From an uncultured Eubacterium sp. (GTDB lineage Bacteria > Bacillota > Clostridia > Lachnospirales > Lachnospiraceae), in assembly GCA_900548465.1 (NCBI GenBank), contig URKY01000002.1:1-64000 (forward strand): DNA of 64,000 nt, read 5' to 3'. The position numbers and the translations under genes are program-made. Below the pieces are notes generated by a model. The model saw only the letters and a list, made by a program, of their open reading frames with translations. It was not told where the DNA came from and made no database searches. Below, one piece after another: positions 26,701 to 34,433 of this stretch. The number at the start of each line of letters is the position of its first letter. Positions within the stretch are counted from its first letter, which is position 1.

Positions 26701-28658
26701 TCATAGTCATAATTCTTTGCAATGTAAAATTTGATACTTTTATTGCTATCAACACTGCTACCGCCATGTGCCGTTTTCTCATTCCATCCTTCTAAGTTGT
26801 CTGTAGAAGGTGTGTTAGCCTTTGCTTCAGACAAATCAACAGACTCATCCGGTTTTGTCTGACTTTCTGTCTGTGTCTCTGTTGTTGTACCGTCACTTGT
26901 TCCATTTGTATTTTTAATGATGACTGTGCCTGTTCCACCTGCATAATTGATTGTAACTGTATTTATCCGTTTTGTCAGAGCTGACAAATATACTACTGTT
27001 CCTGCACCCTGAATTGCTGCAACGCCTTCTGTATTTCCATTTACAGAGACACTTGAAATTCCTTTAGGTGCATTAATATATATACCCTTTTCTTTTGCAA
27101 ATCCAGGCTGCTGAATATTAACTACACCTGAGATTCCGCTCATACTGTTTTTATCATAGTACCATGTGTTAGCATCTCCACCACCTATCACTTCCCATGA
27201 AGAATCGCCACTGGCCGGTGTTGTTTCCTTAGCAGTTGTTGTTACTCCTACTTCACCACTGCCTGTTACATCTGTTACTTTTACATTGCTAAATTTAAGT
27301 GTTGTTCCCGCGTCTACATTTGCAAGGTTGAACATAAACTGCATTGTATCGGAGTTTGCTGTAAAGCTACCTGTTAATGTATTATTTCCTGCTGACAATG
27401 CCTGGTTGGTAAACTCAGTGTGACCGATTTCATCTTTCATCAATACACCACCTGTTGCAGATGATGAATTTACATCAACACTAACATTGTACTTATGTCC
27501 ACTTATTACTGATATATTTTTTGTAAACGCCTGAACTCCCCAGTTTGATTTGTTGTTTGAAGTAAGTTTCAAAACGAACTCATCGTCTAAATTTGTGCCA
27601 TTCTGATATTTTCCTGCATTTCCACTTAACATATAATATCCCCAACCACCAAGACTGGTCTTTTCACTTGAACATATTGTGAATCCATCTCCTGTTGTAG
27701 TTTGTGTTGGCTTTGTCTCTGATGTTCCTGACTTTCTAATAGAAAATGCTGAGTCTTTTCCCTGATATACTCTTATATAATCAACATACATTGTAGCTGA
27801 TTGAAAATCAGCACTTACAGTCTGTCCCAATGTAAATGGGGAATTGCTACTGCCAATTGCAAGATTTAGCAATATGAAATGTTCCTTCTGGAACTCTTCC
27901 ATTTCTGAACTGTTTATGTTAAGAGTCTCAAAGCATACACCATCCAGATAAAACTTCATAACATCTTCATACCATTCTACTGCATAATCGTGCCAATCGT
28001 TAATGCTGTCTATGTTTCCATATTGGTTTGTTGTCTCACTACCTGCATAAATATGATTATAATTTGCACTTGTACCTGTTCCTGTATTCCAATGAAGTGT
28101 ACTGATGATTTGTTTTTCTGCATTTCTATGTTCCATAATGTCTATTTCGCCACAATATGGCCATGATGCGCCGCTCTCAATGTCATTGCCCATCATCCAA
28201 AATGCAGGCCATACACCTGAACGCATACCATCATCAAGTCTAAGTCTTGCTTCTACTCTTCCATACTTCATATACTGTTTGTTTAATGTTTTTATTCTTC
28301 CTGATGTAATCTCACCATTTTCCCTTTTGGCTGTAATGGCAAGTGCCTTTCCATCAGTAGACCCTGAGTCTGATGACATATCAACAATTCTTACATTGTC
28401 TGTGCTGTTGGTATATCTTTGTACTTCCTGATTGCCCCATCCATTATCACCATGTCCGGTATCATATGACCATGTTGATGAATCAGGTGCTCCTCCTACT
28501 GTCTGATTAAATTCATCATTCCATACCAATGACCATGAACTGCTTCCACTACTTGAGTTTACTGCAGCTTCTACTGTGCTTGGTAAAATGTTTACACTGG
28601 TAAATATCATTGCAATAGATAGTAACAATGAAATAACCTTTTTCATCTTTCCCTTCAT
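20742..28658 (-). CDS. Giant secreted GH16 laminarinase (endo-beta-1,3-glucanase), multi-module
   Basis: A 2638-residue exported enzyme that cuts beta-1,3-glucans. Order of modules: signal peptide (1-32); GH16 catalytic domain (about 40-300) with GEIDIME, catalytic Glu171 and Glu176 around Asp173; a CBM4-type jelly-roll module (about 325-470); repeated short beta-rich modules (about 480-1000); FN3-like domains (about 1030-1200 and 2060-2160); two CARDB adhesion domains (about 1515 and 1735, starting PDLVITDIS and SDLIISDVS); and a C-terminal domain (about 2310-2638) shared with 19734-20504. No LPXTG or S-layer anchor is seen, and it lacks the Lys-rich tail of its neighbours. A GAAAAACGCTTTCA palindrome lies 250 bases upstream. 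The size is several times that of a normal laminarinase. Confidence 0.9.
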   Translation of the reverse strand: MKGKMKKVISLLLSIAMIFTSVNILPSTVEAAVNSSSGSSSWSLVWNDEFNQTVGGAPDSSTWSYDTGHGDNGWGNQEVQRYTNSTDNVRIVDMSSDSGSTDGKALAITAKRENGEITSGRIKTLNKQYMKYGRVEARLRLDDGMRSGVWPAFWMMGNDIESGASWPYCGEIDIMEHRNAEKQIISTLHWNTGTGTSANYNHIYAGSETTNQYGNIDSINDWHDYAVEWYEDVMKFYLDGVCFETLNINSSEMEEFQKEHFILLNLAIGSSNSPFTLGQTVSADFQSATMYVDYIRVYQGKDSAFSIRKSGTSETKPTQTTTGDGFTICSSEKTSLGGWGYYMLSGNAGKYQNGTNLDDEFVLKLTSNNKSNWGVQAFTKNISVISGHKYNVSVDVNSSSATGGVLMKDEIGHTEFTNQALSAGNNTLTGSFTANSDTMQFMFNLANVDAGTTLKFSNVKVTDVTGSGEVGVTTTAKETTPASGDSSWEVIGGGDANTWYYDKNSMSGISGVVNIQQPGFAKEKGIYINAPKGISSVSVNGNTEGVAAIQGAGTVVYLSALTKRINTVTINYAGGTGTVIIKNTNGTSDGTTTETQTESQTKPDESVDLSEAKANTPSTDNLEGWNEKTAHGGSSVDSNKSIKFYIAKNYDYEGANNDNFFGTAGVWGFFADAKTIEYAGKDANTVSGAAFAFSSDSIRTDFDSIWIDGVKITDKALYCQSPTNPDVMTISKSLLDLGNADSKVFYITVKRKTAGDHTFPILVQKYDSYDITIPELDDPNWTPFKSNDAQSNVAVNGDKYYIQTKFKDSVTNKANFGLYDKTSSLEKQTWGIPFKDENANTPLVSFIIGNSASVSAVSVDGVRYPADGIKVANGGDIAYMAQSLFSLNGAKNHIFKVIVYCTNSKQDVAFALKVVGNEVETTTPTQVETSEEATTIEPAIPDDATWVSITGTNGEYQYYIPADYTKYLATVNNESTTIYFGYKEIGAPFKTVKLNGADYTNSGAAYVQIKKAELENGKNYKLEVTSADGNTTVPFYVRKSAVKDYAPTGVAGTVDKSGLASIAWTPSQDAVNAGYTYKVTVDGKDATVTGTTATYQFTEGSYGTYEVVVSTIDGAGNVLASAKTNIEYRAPISFKDDAGQWEKCRYEEIKWTAVDDAVKYAVYVDGKLYQTIEDPTQEMTTVPAYAFANGTNANGQPTTVGTHTSAIVVIKDGDEVKENLSDVSSDNIMGQNKFTLYVNYIYGKGTNLWNKSGTESKWNFTVCEAAHSNITTGADVKVDYNSNGFADLTFNNMGKHSGDDQAWTIKAAIYDEAAKNGETQNLGFNIYGPKELIGQTIRIKCCREEVRDGSYTGPEDIYEEKDYTFVKDKDGNAVIEYSMSFVSTNDSYDLLFGLGNLNFKDATGKTLTLSDADISTVYGITDLKATGTNTETETGDLFVSWSTNIPNRMLGSYTYQVIIDGKVYKDPTYGTEIPGKVQNITAKDYAVGEHTVVVKSIYHSTITSSKEDKAIISKIKKPDLVITDISVPEGTHYIGDTVTVSVTMKNIGNADAVPEAGKNLSVSLFDILSDGTAKQIGNRICHDHEKELINGTETNGYIKAGDTFTAEFPYEIKQLDDNTNFYKLKAVADYDKVVDEGEDEDNNEYTKRFKFYDPLKEVTFTKNNGSIVATWPASNDIKEYIVKYVVNGETKTKTVTANKCDFGDLVAFDEGSTVSVITVGSDDDEHVHAQGKPLSDLIISDVSTPKTMYVEGEVIPITLTMKNVGFTAGTAAGNLTIKPIKGGEFLTTGIEGDPWKIVDSPVAVNDKRTVTFNYTVQKEDVQAGTINIGGMADADNYPNGFMTECDETNNKKEVTISILSGTWTQSLASDNISNPNTLPMYYCGTNPQETNDTCNVENYDGQLYETTGALWYNSKDIKLSSISVYNGNWLSVATSEYVRFANDNADGTKNWKVQIARAQVDPTNNNKFVGKDGKWYDVDPNTAGSHVGIQGTNTIHIGLPWLTENLPIHSDKGGQKDTEFYWIRIVPDTTKGTSDSDNPSQDNINNYKDGSILIPVALHADIPQIQPAQNINAQMSYDDNDNSVFTVSWSELPEQVTYGYTYKIFIGNEEIGGPYTQQQILTFDYNTYQDKLKAANNKVTVKAYWCEQEISTDVEVKAEAKEDWHLISGQSEINIQAGQSKPVQTPGTISFYYNRGDNHVNSVIGYNGDYIAINGNAKYYNAKSKVSVTSGFTTRAQVKAAREAIKNGTADSYNYSDVEKYNYIDGQLQIMAKNLMTANHLTTCYLVKVETTNDDGTSYTSYIMLESVVEAKGNVEIRGFQMNTDATPGAVSEFAPSFRVVSRAGKIAAVQKTGDTEDNPSIEAIVARGTIYALAGGVSNDDMTVTYTPSNDNTKLGEISSNEEKGVHQFTATEEKGIVTNWSGAEGDNDKDNYDYYAVTFKPVEYVVQGLTQEYKVRAYAISENGTVIYDTTEENGYEKPVVPTVSIYKMAEYLYNNSMMPNEAAHDYLYDNVLNIVSITNNYINITKQMLKALGITSKNDENYKYVNAMYRDLYYYVHLAKNYAYKSYMDRGKFTSKTQFDNVDNETILLKILNDKLNPDTPYTSVADWITRNVTENGFYQVKKYERATANTGEQV

Positions 28659-29108
28659 TGCTTTATTTCCTTCCTTATTTTTTTATTTTTAGGTAATGTT
28701 ATAAAGTCAATTTGTATTTTTTACTTGCATTATTTTATGCACTTTTCAGCAATATTACGTGATTCTGTGTCATATTCTTTTTAGTTTTCTTATTATTTTC
28801 GTAGTTTTTCTCTATCTTTCCTTATTGCCTTTTTTAAAAATGATACAGAAAATAAGCATAGCTATACCTATACTTATAAGATACCACCGAGACATTTTAG
28901 TGTCAATTATGGAAAAACGCTTTCATGCCTATTTTCTCCCCTTTGGAACATTAATTTCAGCGTAGAAAATCCGGTTAAATTTTCTTCTACTACATAACGA
29001 TTTTAAACCCTAACTATCCCGTCACATTTCCAAGATTTACAAGACCTTTCTTTCTTCCTGCCATATTTACTGAAGACTTAAGTTCTATTCTTCTAAACCC
29101 ACTATTTT
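28659..29108. other. Intergenic region upstream of the giant laminarinase
   Basis: 450 bases without a convincing gene. It should contain the laminarinase promoter and holds one CG-centred palindrome at 28912-28925. A very short minus-strand frame (MAGRKKGLVNLGNVTG near 29070-29020) was noticed but lacks a ribosome site. Confidence 0.5.
28912..28925. promoter_or_regulatory. Candidate LacI-family/CcpA operator
   Basis: GAAAAACGCTTTCA, read on the minus strand as TGAAAGCGTTTTTC, is a CG-centred imperfect palindrome of the LacI/CcpA type. It lies about 250 bases before the laminarinase start. Similar sites precede the GH81 and GH94 genes. Confidence 0.35.
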
Positions 29109-29255
29109 CTATATGTTACCTGACGCAGGATCTTTAACTAAATCTCCCCATGGATTGGCACTAGTATCTCCATCTACCTCTACATCTCCATCCATTGTCT
29201 TATCATCTACATCAAATTTAATTATTTCACATTCAGGTACTTCATATTTTTTCAT
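29109..29255 (-). CDS. Small peptide with a DGD...NPW motif (48 aa)
   Basis: A 48-residue ORF: MKKYEVPECEIIKFDVDD, then MDGDVEVDGDTSANPWGDL and PASGNI. AGAGG lies 7 bases before the ATG. Its first 16 residues match the peptide at 20559-20708 (KYE-x-PE-x-EI-x-KFDV). Its second half, GD-x3-NPW-x2-L, reappears at the mature N-terminus of the two secreted proteins just upstream (YDGDIIENPWADLFKDD and FDGDVVKNPWEEEI). No signal peptide. The shared motif suggests a common partner, perhaps a processing or surface-attachment machinery, but no function is known. Confidence 0.6.
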   Translation of the reverse strand: MKKYEVPECEIIKFDVDDKTMDGDVEVDGDTSANPWGDLVKDPASGNI

Positions 29256-29363
29256 TTGCCGAACCTCTTTCTTATAATCTCCAGTACTGTTTGTTATATC
29301 ATTATATTATATACATCAATTGTATTACATTATTAAGTTGTATTGTTTTGTAAAATAAACATC

Positions 29364-29930
29364 TTATTTTTTCTTTATTTTTATAGCTTTTATCTTGGTC
29401 CATACACCATAAATAGTTTTTTTGTTATTTGCTACAACATAAGCTCTGGCTTTTACATAATATTTTTTATTAGCTTTTAACTTTGTCAAAGTAATTTTAT
29501 TTTTCTTAAATGTCTTTATTCTGAATTTTTTTATTTTTTTATTTGTTCCATACTTTATCTGATATTTGACATTTTTTAATACTGTAATCTTTTTTACAAC
29601 TACTTTTGCCTTTTTGGCACTCTTTGTTTTTTTCGTTGCTGAAACTACAGTAGTCTTCAAAGCTTTTTTGACTGTATCTTCCGTTACATTACTTTTTGTA
29701 TTGTCTGTTGAGTTATTCTTTGAATCATTATCTTTTTGATTATTCTTATCATCCGGTTCTAAATCTCCCGGGTCTTTGTTGTCATCCTTAAACAAATCTG
29801 CCCAAGGGTTTTCGATTATATCCCCATCATAATCGTTCTGGGTAGCTGCAAATGTAACCGTATTCATCCCTACAGTAACAATCGCAACAGTTAAATATAT
29901 TAATGTTCTTTTAATTATTTTATTAAACAT
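29364..29930 (-). CDS. Small secreted protein with NPW motif and Lys-rich C-terminal module
   Basis: 188 residues: signal peptide (1-28, TFA-A), then the motif DYDGDIIENPWADLF right after cleavage, an acidic Asn/Asp-rich linker (about 50-85), and a C-terminal Lys-rich beta module (about 100-188; KKAKVVVKKITVLKNVKY, YYVKARAYV, KAIKIKKK). The module is an FN3-like fold of about 85 residues found on five other exported proteins in this window. No catalytic domain. It follows the related 29955 gene by 24 bases and is probably co-transcribed with it. Inferred to be wall-associated through the basic module. Confidence 0.7.
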   Translation of the reverse strand: MFNKIIKRTLIYLTVAIVTVGMNTVTFAATQNDYDGDIIENPWADLFKDDNKDPGDLEPDDKNNQKDNDSKNNSTDNTKSNVTEDTVKKALKTTVVSATKKTKSAKKAKVVVKKITVLKNVKYQIKYGTNKKIKKFRIKTFKKNKITLTKLKANKKYYVKARAYVVANNKKTIYGVWTKIKAIKIKKK

Positions 29931-29954
29931 AATAATCCATCCTCTTATTTTCGA

Positions 29955-30791
29955 TTATTTTTTTATTTTAACTTTCTTTGGTGCAGACCACTTTTGGGCA
30001 CCTACCGCCTTTATTCTTACATAAAGTTTCTTTTTATTTCTTAATATTTTTCTTTTGATTGTTACAGAAACTTTTTTAACTTTCTTTCTTGCGATTACTT
30101 TTTTAAATTTTTTAGTTTGAGATATCTCAACAATATATTTCTGGGCTCCCTTTACTTTTTTAAATGTTATTTTTATCTTATTAAACTTTATATTTTTCTT
30201 TGTGGCTTTTTTTACTTTTGTTGCCCCCAACACATTTCCGATTGGTGCTGTTGTAGCTTGTTGATTTTTTGTTATTGGTTGTACTTTCGTAGTCTGTGGT
30301 ACTTTTGTTGTTTGCAAATTTTTCGCTGTGCTAGTTTCCACTGCTTCGTTTCTTGTTGTTTCCACTATTCCGGCTTTTGTTGTCTCTACTGTTCCTGACT
30401 TTGTTGTTTCATCTGTTCCGGCTTTTGTTGTCTCTACCATTCCTGACTTTGTTGTTTCATCTGTTCCGGCTTTTGTTGTCTCTACCGTTCCTGACTTTGT
30501 TGTTTCATCTGTTCCGGCTTTTGTTGTCTCTACTGTTTCCGAGTTGGTCGTCTCATCTGTGGTTGCCGGAGATGTAACCTGATTTGTTATAATTTCCAAA
30601 TCTGATATTGTAGTAGTTTCTTCATCTTTCGTTGTGGCATCTTCTCTGATTTCCTCTTCCCATGGGTTTTTCACAACATCACCATCGAAATCATAATTGT
30701 TTTTCGGCTCTGCAAATGCCACTGTACTCACACCAACCAACATTGATGCTGCAGTTATGTATATAATTGCTTTTTTTACTATTTTCCTCAT
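29955..30791 (-). CDS. Secreted Thr-rich repeat protein with NPW motif and Lys-rich C-terminal module
   Basis: About 278 residues from the ATG at 30791 (preceded by AAAGAGAG; an upstream ATG at 30866 has no ribosome site). Signal peptide (1-27), then YDFDGDVVKNPWEEEI at the mature N-terminus, then a long Thr/Glu/Lys/Gly region containing four copies of a 16-residue unit (ETTKSGTVETTKAGTD), then the Lys-rich FN3-like module (about 190-278, VKGAQKYIVEISQTKKFKK, YVRIKAVGAQKWSAPKK). The Thr-rich stretch is probably an extended, possibly glycosylated stalk. No enzyme domain. Confidence 0.7.
   Translation of the reverse strand: MRKIVKKAIIYITAASMLVGVSTVAFAEPKNNYDFDGDVVKNPWEEEIREDATTKDEETTTISDLEIITNQVTSPATTDETTNSETVETTKAGTDETTKSGTVETTKAGTDETTKSGMVETTKAGTDETTKSGTVETTKAGIVETTRNEAVETSTAKNLQTTKVPQTTKVQPITKNQQATTAPIGNVLGATKVKKATKKNIKFNKIKITFKKVKGAQKYIVEISQTKKFKKVIARKKVKKVSVTIKRKILRNKKKLYVRIKAVGAQKWSAPKKVKIKK
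30368..30560. repeat. Coding minisatellite, four 48-bp units
   Basis: TTCCGGCTTTTGTTG recurs at 30368, 30416, 30464 and 30512, exactly 48 bases apart, encoding 16-residue units of the Thr-rich stalk on the minus strand. Units differ by only a few bases, so copy number is likely to vary between strains. Confidence 0.85.
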
Positions 30792-30959
30792 AATGTAAAC
30801 TCTCTTTTTTCTGAATTTCTTGTGTATACCCAAAATTATGGACATACTTTGATTTAAGTTTAACACTTAGGTTAGAAAATAACAATCATTTTTGTGATTA
30901 TGGCAATGATGTGGCAATAATTTTTCTTTTAGCCAGAGAGATACACTAAGATTTTCAAT

Positions 30960-31583
30960 ATTTCAATCTTTTACACGTACTTTCCCTACTACTTTTCCGA
31001 TAAACTTCAGAAATACACTTAAGGCTTTATTTTTTCAAGCTTCTACACGTACTTTCCCCTCTTCTCTTCCAACAAGCCTCAGAAATACACCAAAGGCTTC
31101 AATATATCTAGCTACTACACGTACTCTCCACACTACTTTCCTAACAAGCTCCAGAAGTACACCCAAAGTTTCATTTTTTCAAGCTCCTACACGTACTTTC
31201 CACACTACTTTCCCAACAAGCTCCATAAGTACACCCATGGCTTCATTTTTTTCAAGCTCCTACATGTACTCTCCCCACCACTTTCCAAACAATCCTAAGA
31301 AGTACACCCATGGCTTCATTTTTTTCAAGCTTCTACACGTACTTTCCACATTACTTTCCTAACAAGCCCAAGAAATACACTCAGGGCTTCATTTTTTCAA
31401 GCTTCTACATGTACTTTCCCCACCACTTTCCAAACCAGCTCCAGAAATACACCCATGACTTCAATATTTCAAGCTTCTACACGTACTTTCCACACTACTT
31501 TCCAAACAAGCTCCAGAAATACACCAAAGGCTTCAATATATCTAGCTCCTACACGTACTTCCCCCACAACCCAGGCATACAAA
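30960..31583. repeat. Tandem array of 72-bp imperfect hairpin units (array 2)
   Basis: CACGTACT (or CATGTACT) occurs at 30974, 31046, 31118, 31190, 31263, 31336, 31408, 31480 and 31552: intervals 72, 72, 72, 73, 73, 72, 72 and 72. Each unit reads CACGTACTTTCC-(CACTACTTTCC)-AACAAGCTCC-AGAAATACACC-spacer, where GTACTTTC pairs with GAAATAC or GAAGTAC. Ends CACGTACTTT and AAATACACC match the minus-strand reading of array 1, while the interior differs. Fills nearly all of the 750 bases between two surface-protein genes; no nuclease gene is adjacent here. Confidence 0.85.
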
Positions 31584-31614
31584 AAGAGACAAGTGAAAAC
31601 CTCACCTGTCTCTT
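31584..31614 (-). terminator. Terminator of the CotH-like gene
   Basis: AAGAGACAAGTGA and TCACCTGTCTCTT pair around AAACC; on the minus strand TTTTTG follows. It begins a few bases past the stop codon. Confidence 0.85.
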
Positions 31615-31619
31615 CTGAC

Positions 31620-34355
31620 TTATTTAACTTTTACACGTTTCTTACTGCTCCAAGCTGCACAGTATTTCTTGCCATCTACATAATAGATTGCCCTTACCTT
31701 AACATACAACTTTTTAGCATTCTTAAACTTCTTAGCCTTTAAGTTTGCCTTTGTCTTTGTAACTATCTTTGTAATAGTCTTTTTCTTTGCAAACTTCTTT
31801 GATGATGAAACCTTAACTTCATACTTTTTAGCATTTGCTACTTTCTTGAACAAAATCTTGATTTTAACTGATTTTGCTTTTTTCGTAGCCTTACTGATTT
31901 TTGTCTTTGGGACATTGATATTTGTTGCTACGCTAGCTGTTGTTGTTAATTTTCCTTTATCTTTAGTTGTTGCAATATTGTTGCCTGTTGTTTCATTTCC
32001 TGTTGTTGCAATAGTTTCTTCCGAACTCTGTTCCGATGTTGGCTCTACTGTTGTTTCAACCACACCATCTTTTGTAGTCGGTTCTTCAGTAGTTGGTTTT
32101 ACTGAAGGTTCTACCGTAGGCTTATCTGTTGGCTTTGCAGTAGGTGCTACTGTTGTTGGTGGTGCTACCGTTGTTGGTTCCTCACCATGCCCCGGTTTAC
32201 TTTCTTCGTAGGCTGAATTCATATTGATTCCCCACTGTTCGCACAACCATGCATTTCTGTTTTTCAGCCAGTCTCTTAAGAACTCAATAGGCTGTTTCCA
32301 ATTAGTCCAATGAGCTGTTGATGTATAACTGTATCCGTCTTCATCAGTAAGACTCCAACCTGCTCCTAAATTATTTTTGTCTTTGTAGTTTCTTTCAAAA
32401 GAAGCTCCGTACTGATCAACCAAATAATTTATACTCAAAGTTGTTTCTGAATCTGTCTTATACATATTCTGGATTACATACTGTAATTCCTTGTATCTCT
32501 GTTTAACTTTTGAATAGAATGTTTCATTCTTAAATAACTTTTTATACCAATTCATGCCCTGACAGTAGTAACCCTTATAACTTACTCCGTCTACATAATA
32601 TTCTCTATAATACTCCGGTTTACAGTTTCCACTGGACAAATCGAAGTCCCACAAAGGCCCTGCATAAACCTTACTGCCCTTGATATAAAATCTTGTTGAA
32701 CTGAAATTAAAGTCAACATTCTTGAATAATTCACTGGCAATATAGAAATTAACAAAAGTGTCTTCATCCATATACTTTAAGATTTCATCATAATTATTCT
32801 TACTTAATGCCGTCTCAAAATCACCAAGGAATACTCTTGCTCTCTGGATTTTTGCATCTACTTCTGCGTCAGTTAAATCATCACCTTTTTCAGGATCATT
32901 TACATCAAATGTAATTCCTAACTTTGGTGTCTGGAAATGATCAACTCCCTGCTCATTTCTTGTACCAAGTTCTAACAGAATATCATTATTTGTTGAATTA
33001 TATGCATCTATTTCAACCCTTCCTGTCTTTGCTTCAACAGGTTCTGTCATGAGATAGTTGCCATTATATGTTCCATTAATGTAAACATCTACGAATCTGC
33101 TCTGACTTGAATATGTAACACCATTCTGTAATCCCAAATCATAAACAAGACTGTTTCTCATTAATGACTTGTCAAAAGAGTTTGCAAGAAGGCACCACTT
33201 CTTACCTTTATCCATACCAAGAACACTCTTCTTACCACTTAACTTGATATTCCATGGTTTTTTTGCCGCTCCGGCAGTTGAATTTCCACGAACCTTAATA
33301 TTACATTCGCCGTCAGTAATATCTTTGTATGTACCACCTTTTTTATCAACAATTGAAACTGTTACATCAGGGTTTGCATGATAATCCTTACTTATGCTCT
33401 TATCTGTGTAAATATATACTTGAGGTACATCTGTAAATGTACCTTCCTGGTCCCATACATTAAATGTTGTATGAAGCATTGCAGATTCCTTACCGGTAGC
33501 ATCAGTGTTAGCCACATATAATGTATGGTTTCCTGCTGAAAGACCTTTTATGTCCTTAGCTGTAAGATATGAACCGGTGCTTTTAATTGTCTTAATTTTT
33601 GTATCAGTATTGTCAATATATATATTGTAGCCTGATGATTCCTCTGCTTCGTCAAAGTAAATCATGTACTTTCCTGTATATTTGTAATAATCCCTAACTT
33701 TTAAGTTAGATAATACTGAAACTACATCCTTCTGTGTTTCACTTCCAAATATACCCAATTCATAAATAGAATCACCATATATCGTATTTCTTGATAAGCA
33801 GTTAATCTTAACTGTACGAACTGAAATTGCCTTTGACAGCTTAAGCATATCCGTTCTACCACCTATCTTGGACTCAATGTCTGTTAATTCTTTGAAGTTT
33901 TCTCCATCGGCTGATACTTCTACCTTATATTTTTTTGCTGAAGCAGTTTCCCAATAAATTGCTAAAGCTTTAATACTGTAAGTATTTCCTAAATCAATAA
34001 CAAGTTCCTGTGGATCAACTCCGTGATTGGACTCCCATCTCGTGCCTGTTTTTCCGTCAATGGCATTCAATGCTGCACCCATTTCTGTTGATGCGGAAGC
34101 CGAAACTCCCGTATAGCGTGAATAGTTATTGTATGTCACGCCATCAATTGACATTGTCTTCTGCGTCAATGCATTTATTAGTTGTGCGTCTCCATTCTCC
34201 ACGATGTTGGATTGAACGGTTACACCCGTTATATCCACATCTGTTGTCCCTGCTTTTACGTTCTGTGATGCTGACTTTGAAAATCCGCTAACTGATGTAA
34301 ATACCATTGCCAAAGCCAAAACCACAGACATAATGCTACGATTAGTATTTTTCAT
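31620..34355 (-). CDS. Secreted CotH-kinase-like protein with F5/8C domain
   Basis: 911 residues: signal peptide (1-28); an F5/8-type C (CBM32-like) domain (about 70-205, ALNAIDGKTGTRWESN and LVIDLGNTYSIKALAIYW); an FN3-like segment; a CotH domain (about 300-640) with IKVRGNST, KKPWNIKL, GKKWCLLANSFDKSLMRN and AGPLWDFDLSSGN; a Thr/Pro linker (about 735-815); and the Lys-rich C-terminal module. CotH proteins are atypical protein kinases in Bacillus spore coats, and related proteins occur beside polysaccharide enzymes in gut clostridia and cellulosomes. Its substrate here is unknown. AAGGAGG precedes the ATG by 6 bases. It follows the GH81 gene by 78 bases without a terminator, so the two are probably one operon. 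Confidence 0.8.
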   Translation of the reverse strand: MKNTNRSIMSVVLALAMVFTSVSGFSKSASQNVKAGTTDVDITGVTVQSNIVENGDAQLINALTQKTMSIDGVTYNNYSRYTGVSASASTEMGAALNAIDGKTGTRWESNHGVDPQELVIDLGNTYSIKALAIYWETASAKKYKVEVSADGENFKELTDIESKIGGRTDMLKLSKAISVRTVKINCLSRNTIYGDSIYELGIFGSETQKDVVSVLSNLKVRDYYKYTGKYMIYFDEAEESSGYNIYIDNTDTKIKTIKSTGSYLTAKDIKGLSAGNHTLYVANTDATGKESAMLHTTFNVWDQEGTFTDVPQVYIYTDKSISKDYHANPDVTVSIVDKKGGTYKDITDGECNIKVRGNSTAGAAKKPWNIKLSGKKSVLGMDKGKKWCLLANSFDKSLMRNSLVYDLGLQNGVTYSSQSRFVDVYINGTYNGNYLMTEPVEAKTGRVEIDAYNSTNNDILLELGTRNEQGVDHFQTPKLGITFDVNDPEKGDDLTDAEVDAKIQRARVFLGDFETALSKNNYDEILKYMDEDTFVNFYIASELFKNVDFNFSSTRFYIKGSKVYAGPLWDFDLSSGNCKPEYYREYYVDGVSYKGYYCQGMNWYKKLFKNETFYSKVKQRYKELQYVIQNMYKTDSETTLSINYLVDQYGASFERNYKDKNNLGAGWSLTDEDGYSYTSTAHWTNWKQPIEFLRDWLKNRNAWLCEQWGINMNSAYEESKPGHGEEPTTVAPPTTVAPTAKPTDKPTVEPSVKPTTEEPTTKDGVVETTVEPTSEQSSEETIATTGNETTGNNIATTKDKGKLTTTASVATNINVPKTKISKATKKAKSVKIKILFKKVANAKKYEVKVSSSKKFAKKKTITKIVTKTKANLKAKKFKNAKKLYVKVRAIYYVDGKKYCAAWSSKKRVKVK

Positions 34356-34433
34356 TGTTACCTCCTTAATTTTTATCCGAGCTCTCTCTAATCCACATTA
34401 TATCAAATTATCTTTTAAAACACACTAATGTTT

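Noticed and set aside
30328..30582. Plus-strand ORFs rich in VVSTVPDFVVSS repeats
   Set aside because: Antisense shadow of the Thr-rich coding minisatellite.
30960..31583. CRISPR array
   Set aside because: Both halves of each unit are similar between units, so there are no unique spacers, repeats are imperfect, and no cas gene is present.
31310..31618. Plus-strand ORFs of about 100 residues with FYTYFPHYFPN-like repeats
   Set aside because: Translation of the 72-bp repeat; the periodic peptide follows from the DNA repeat.
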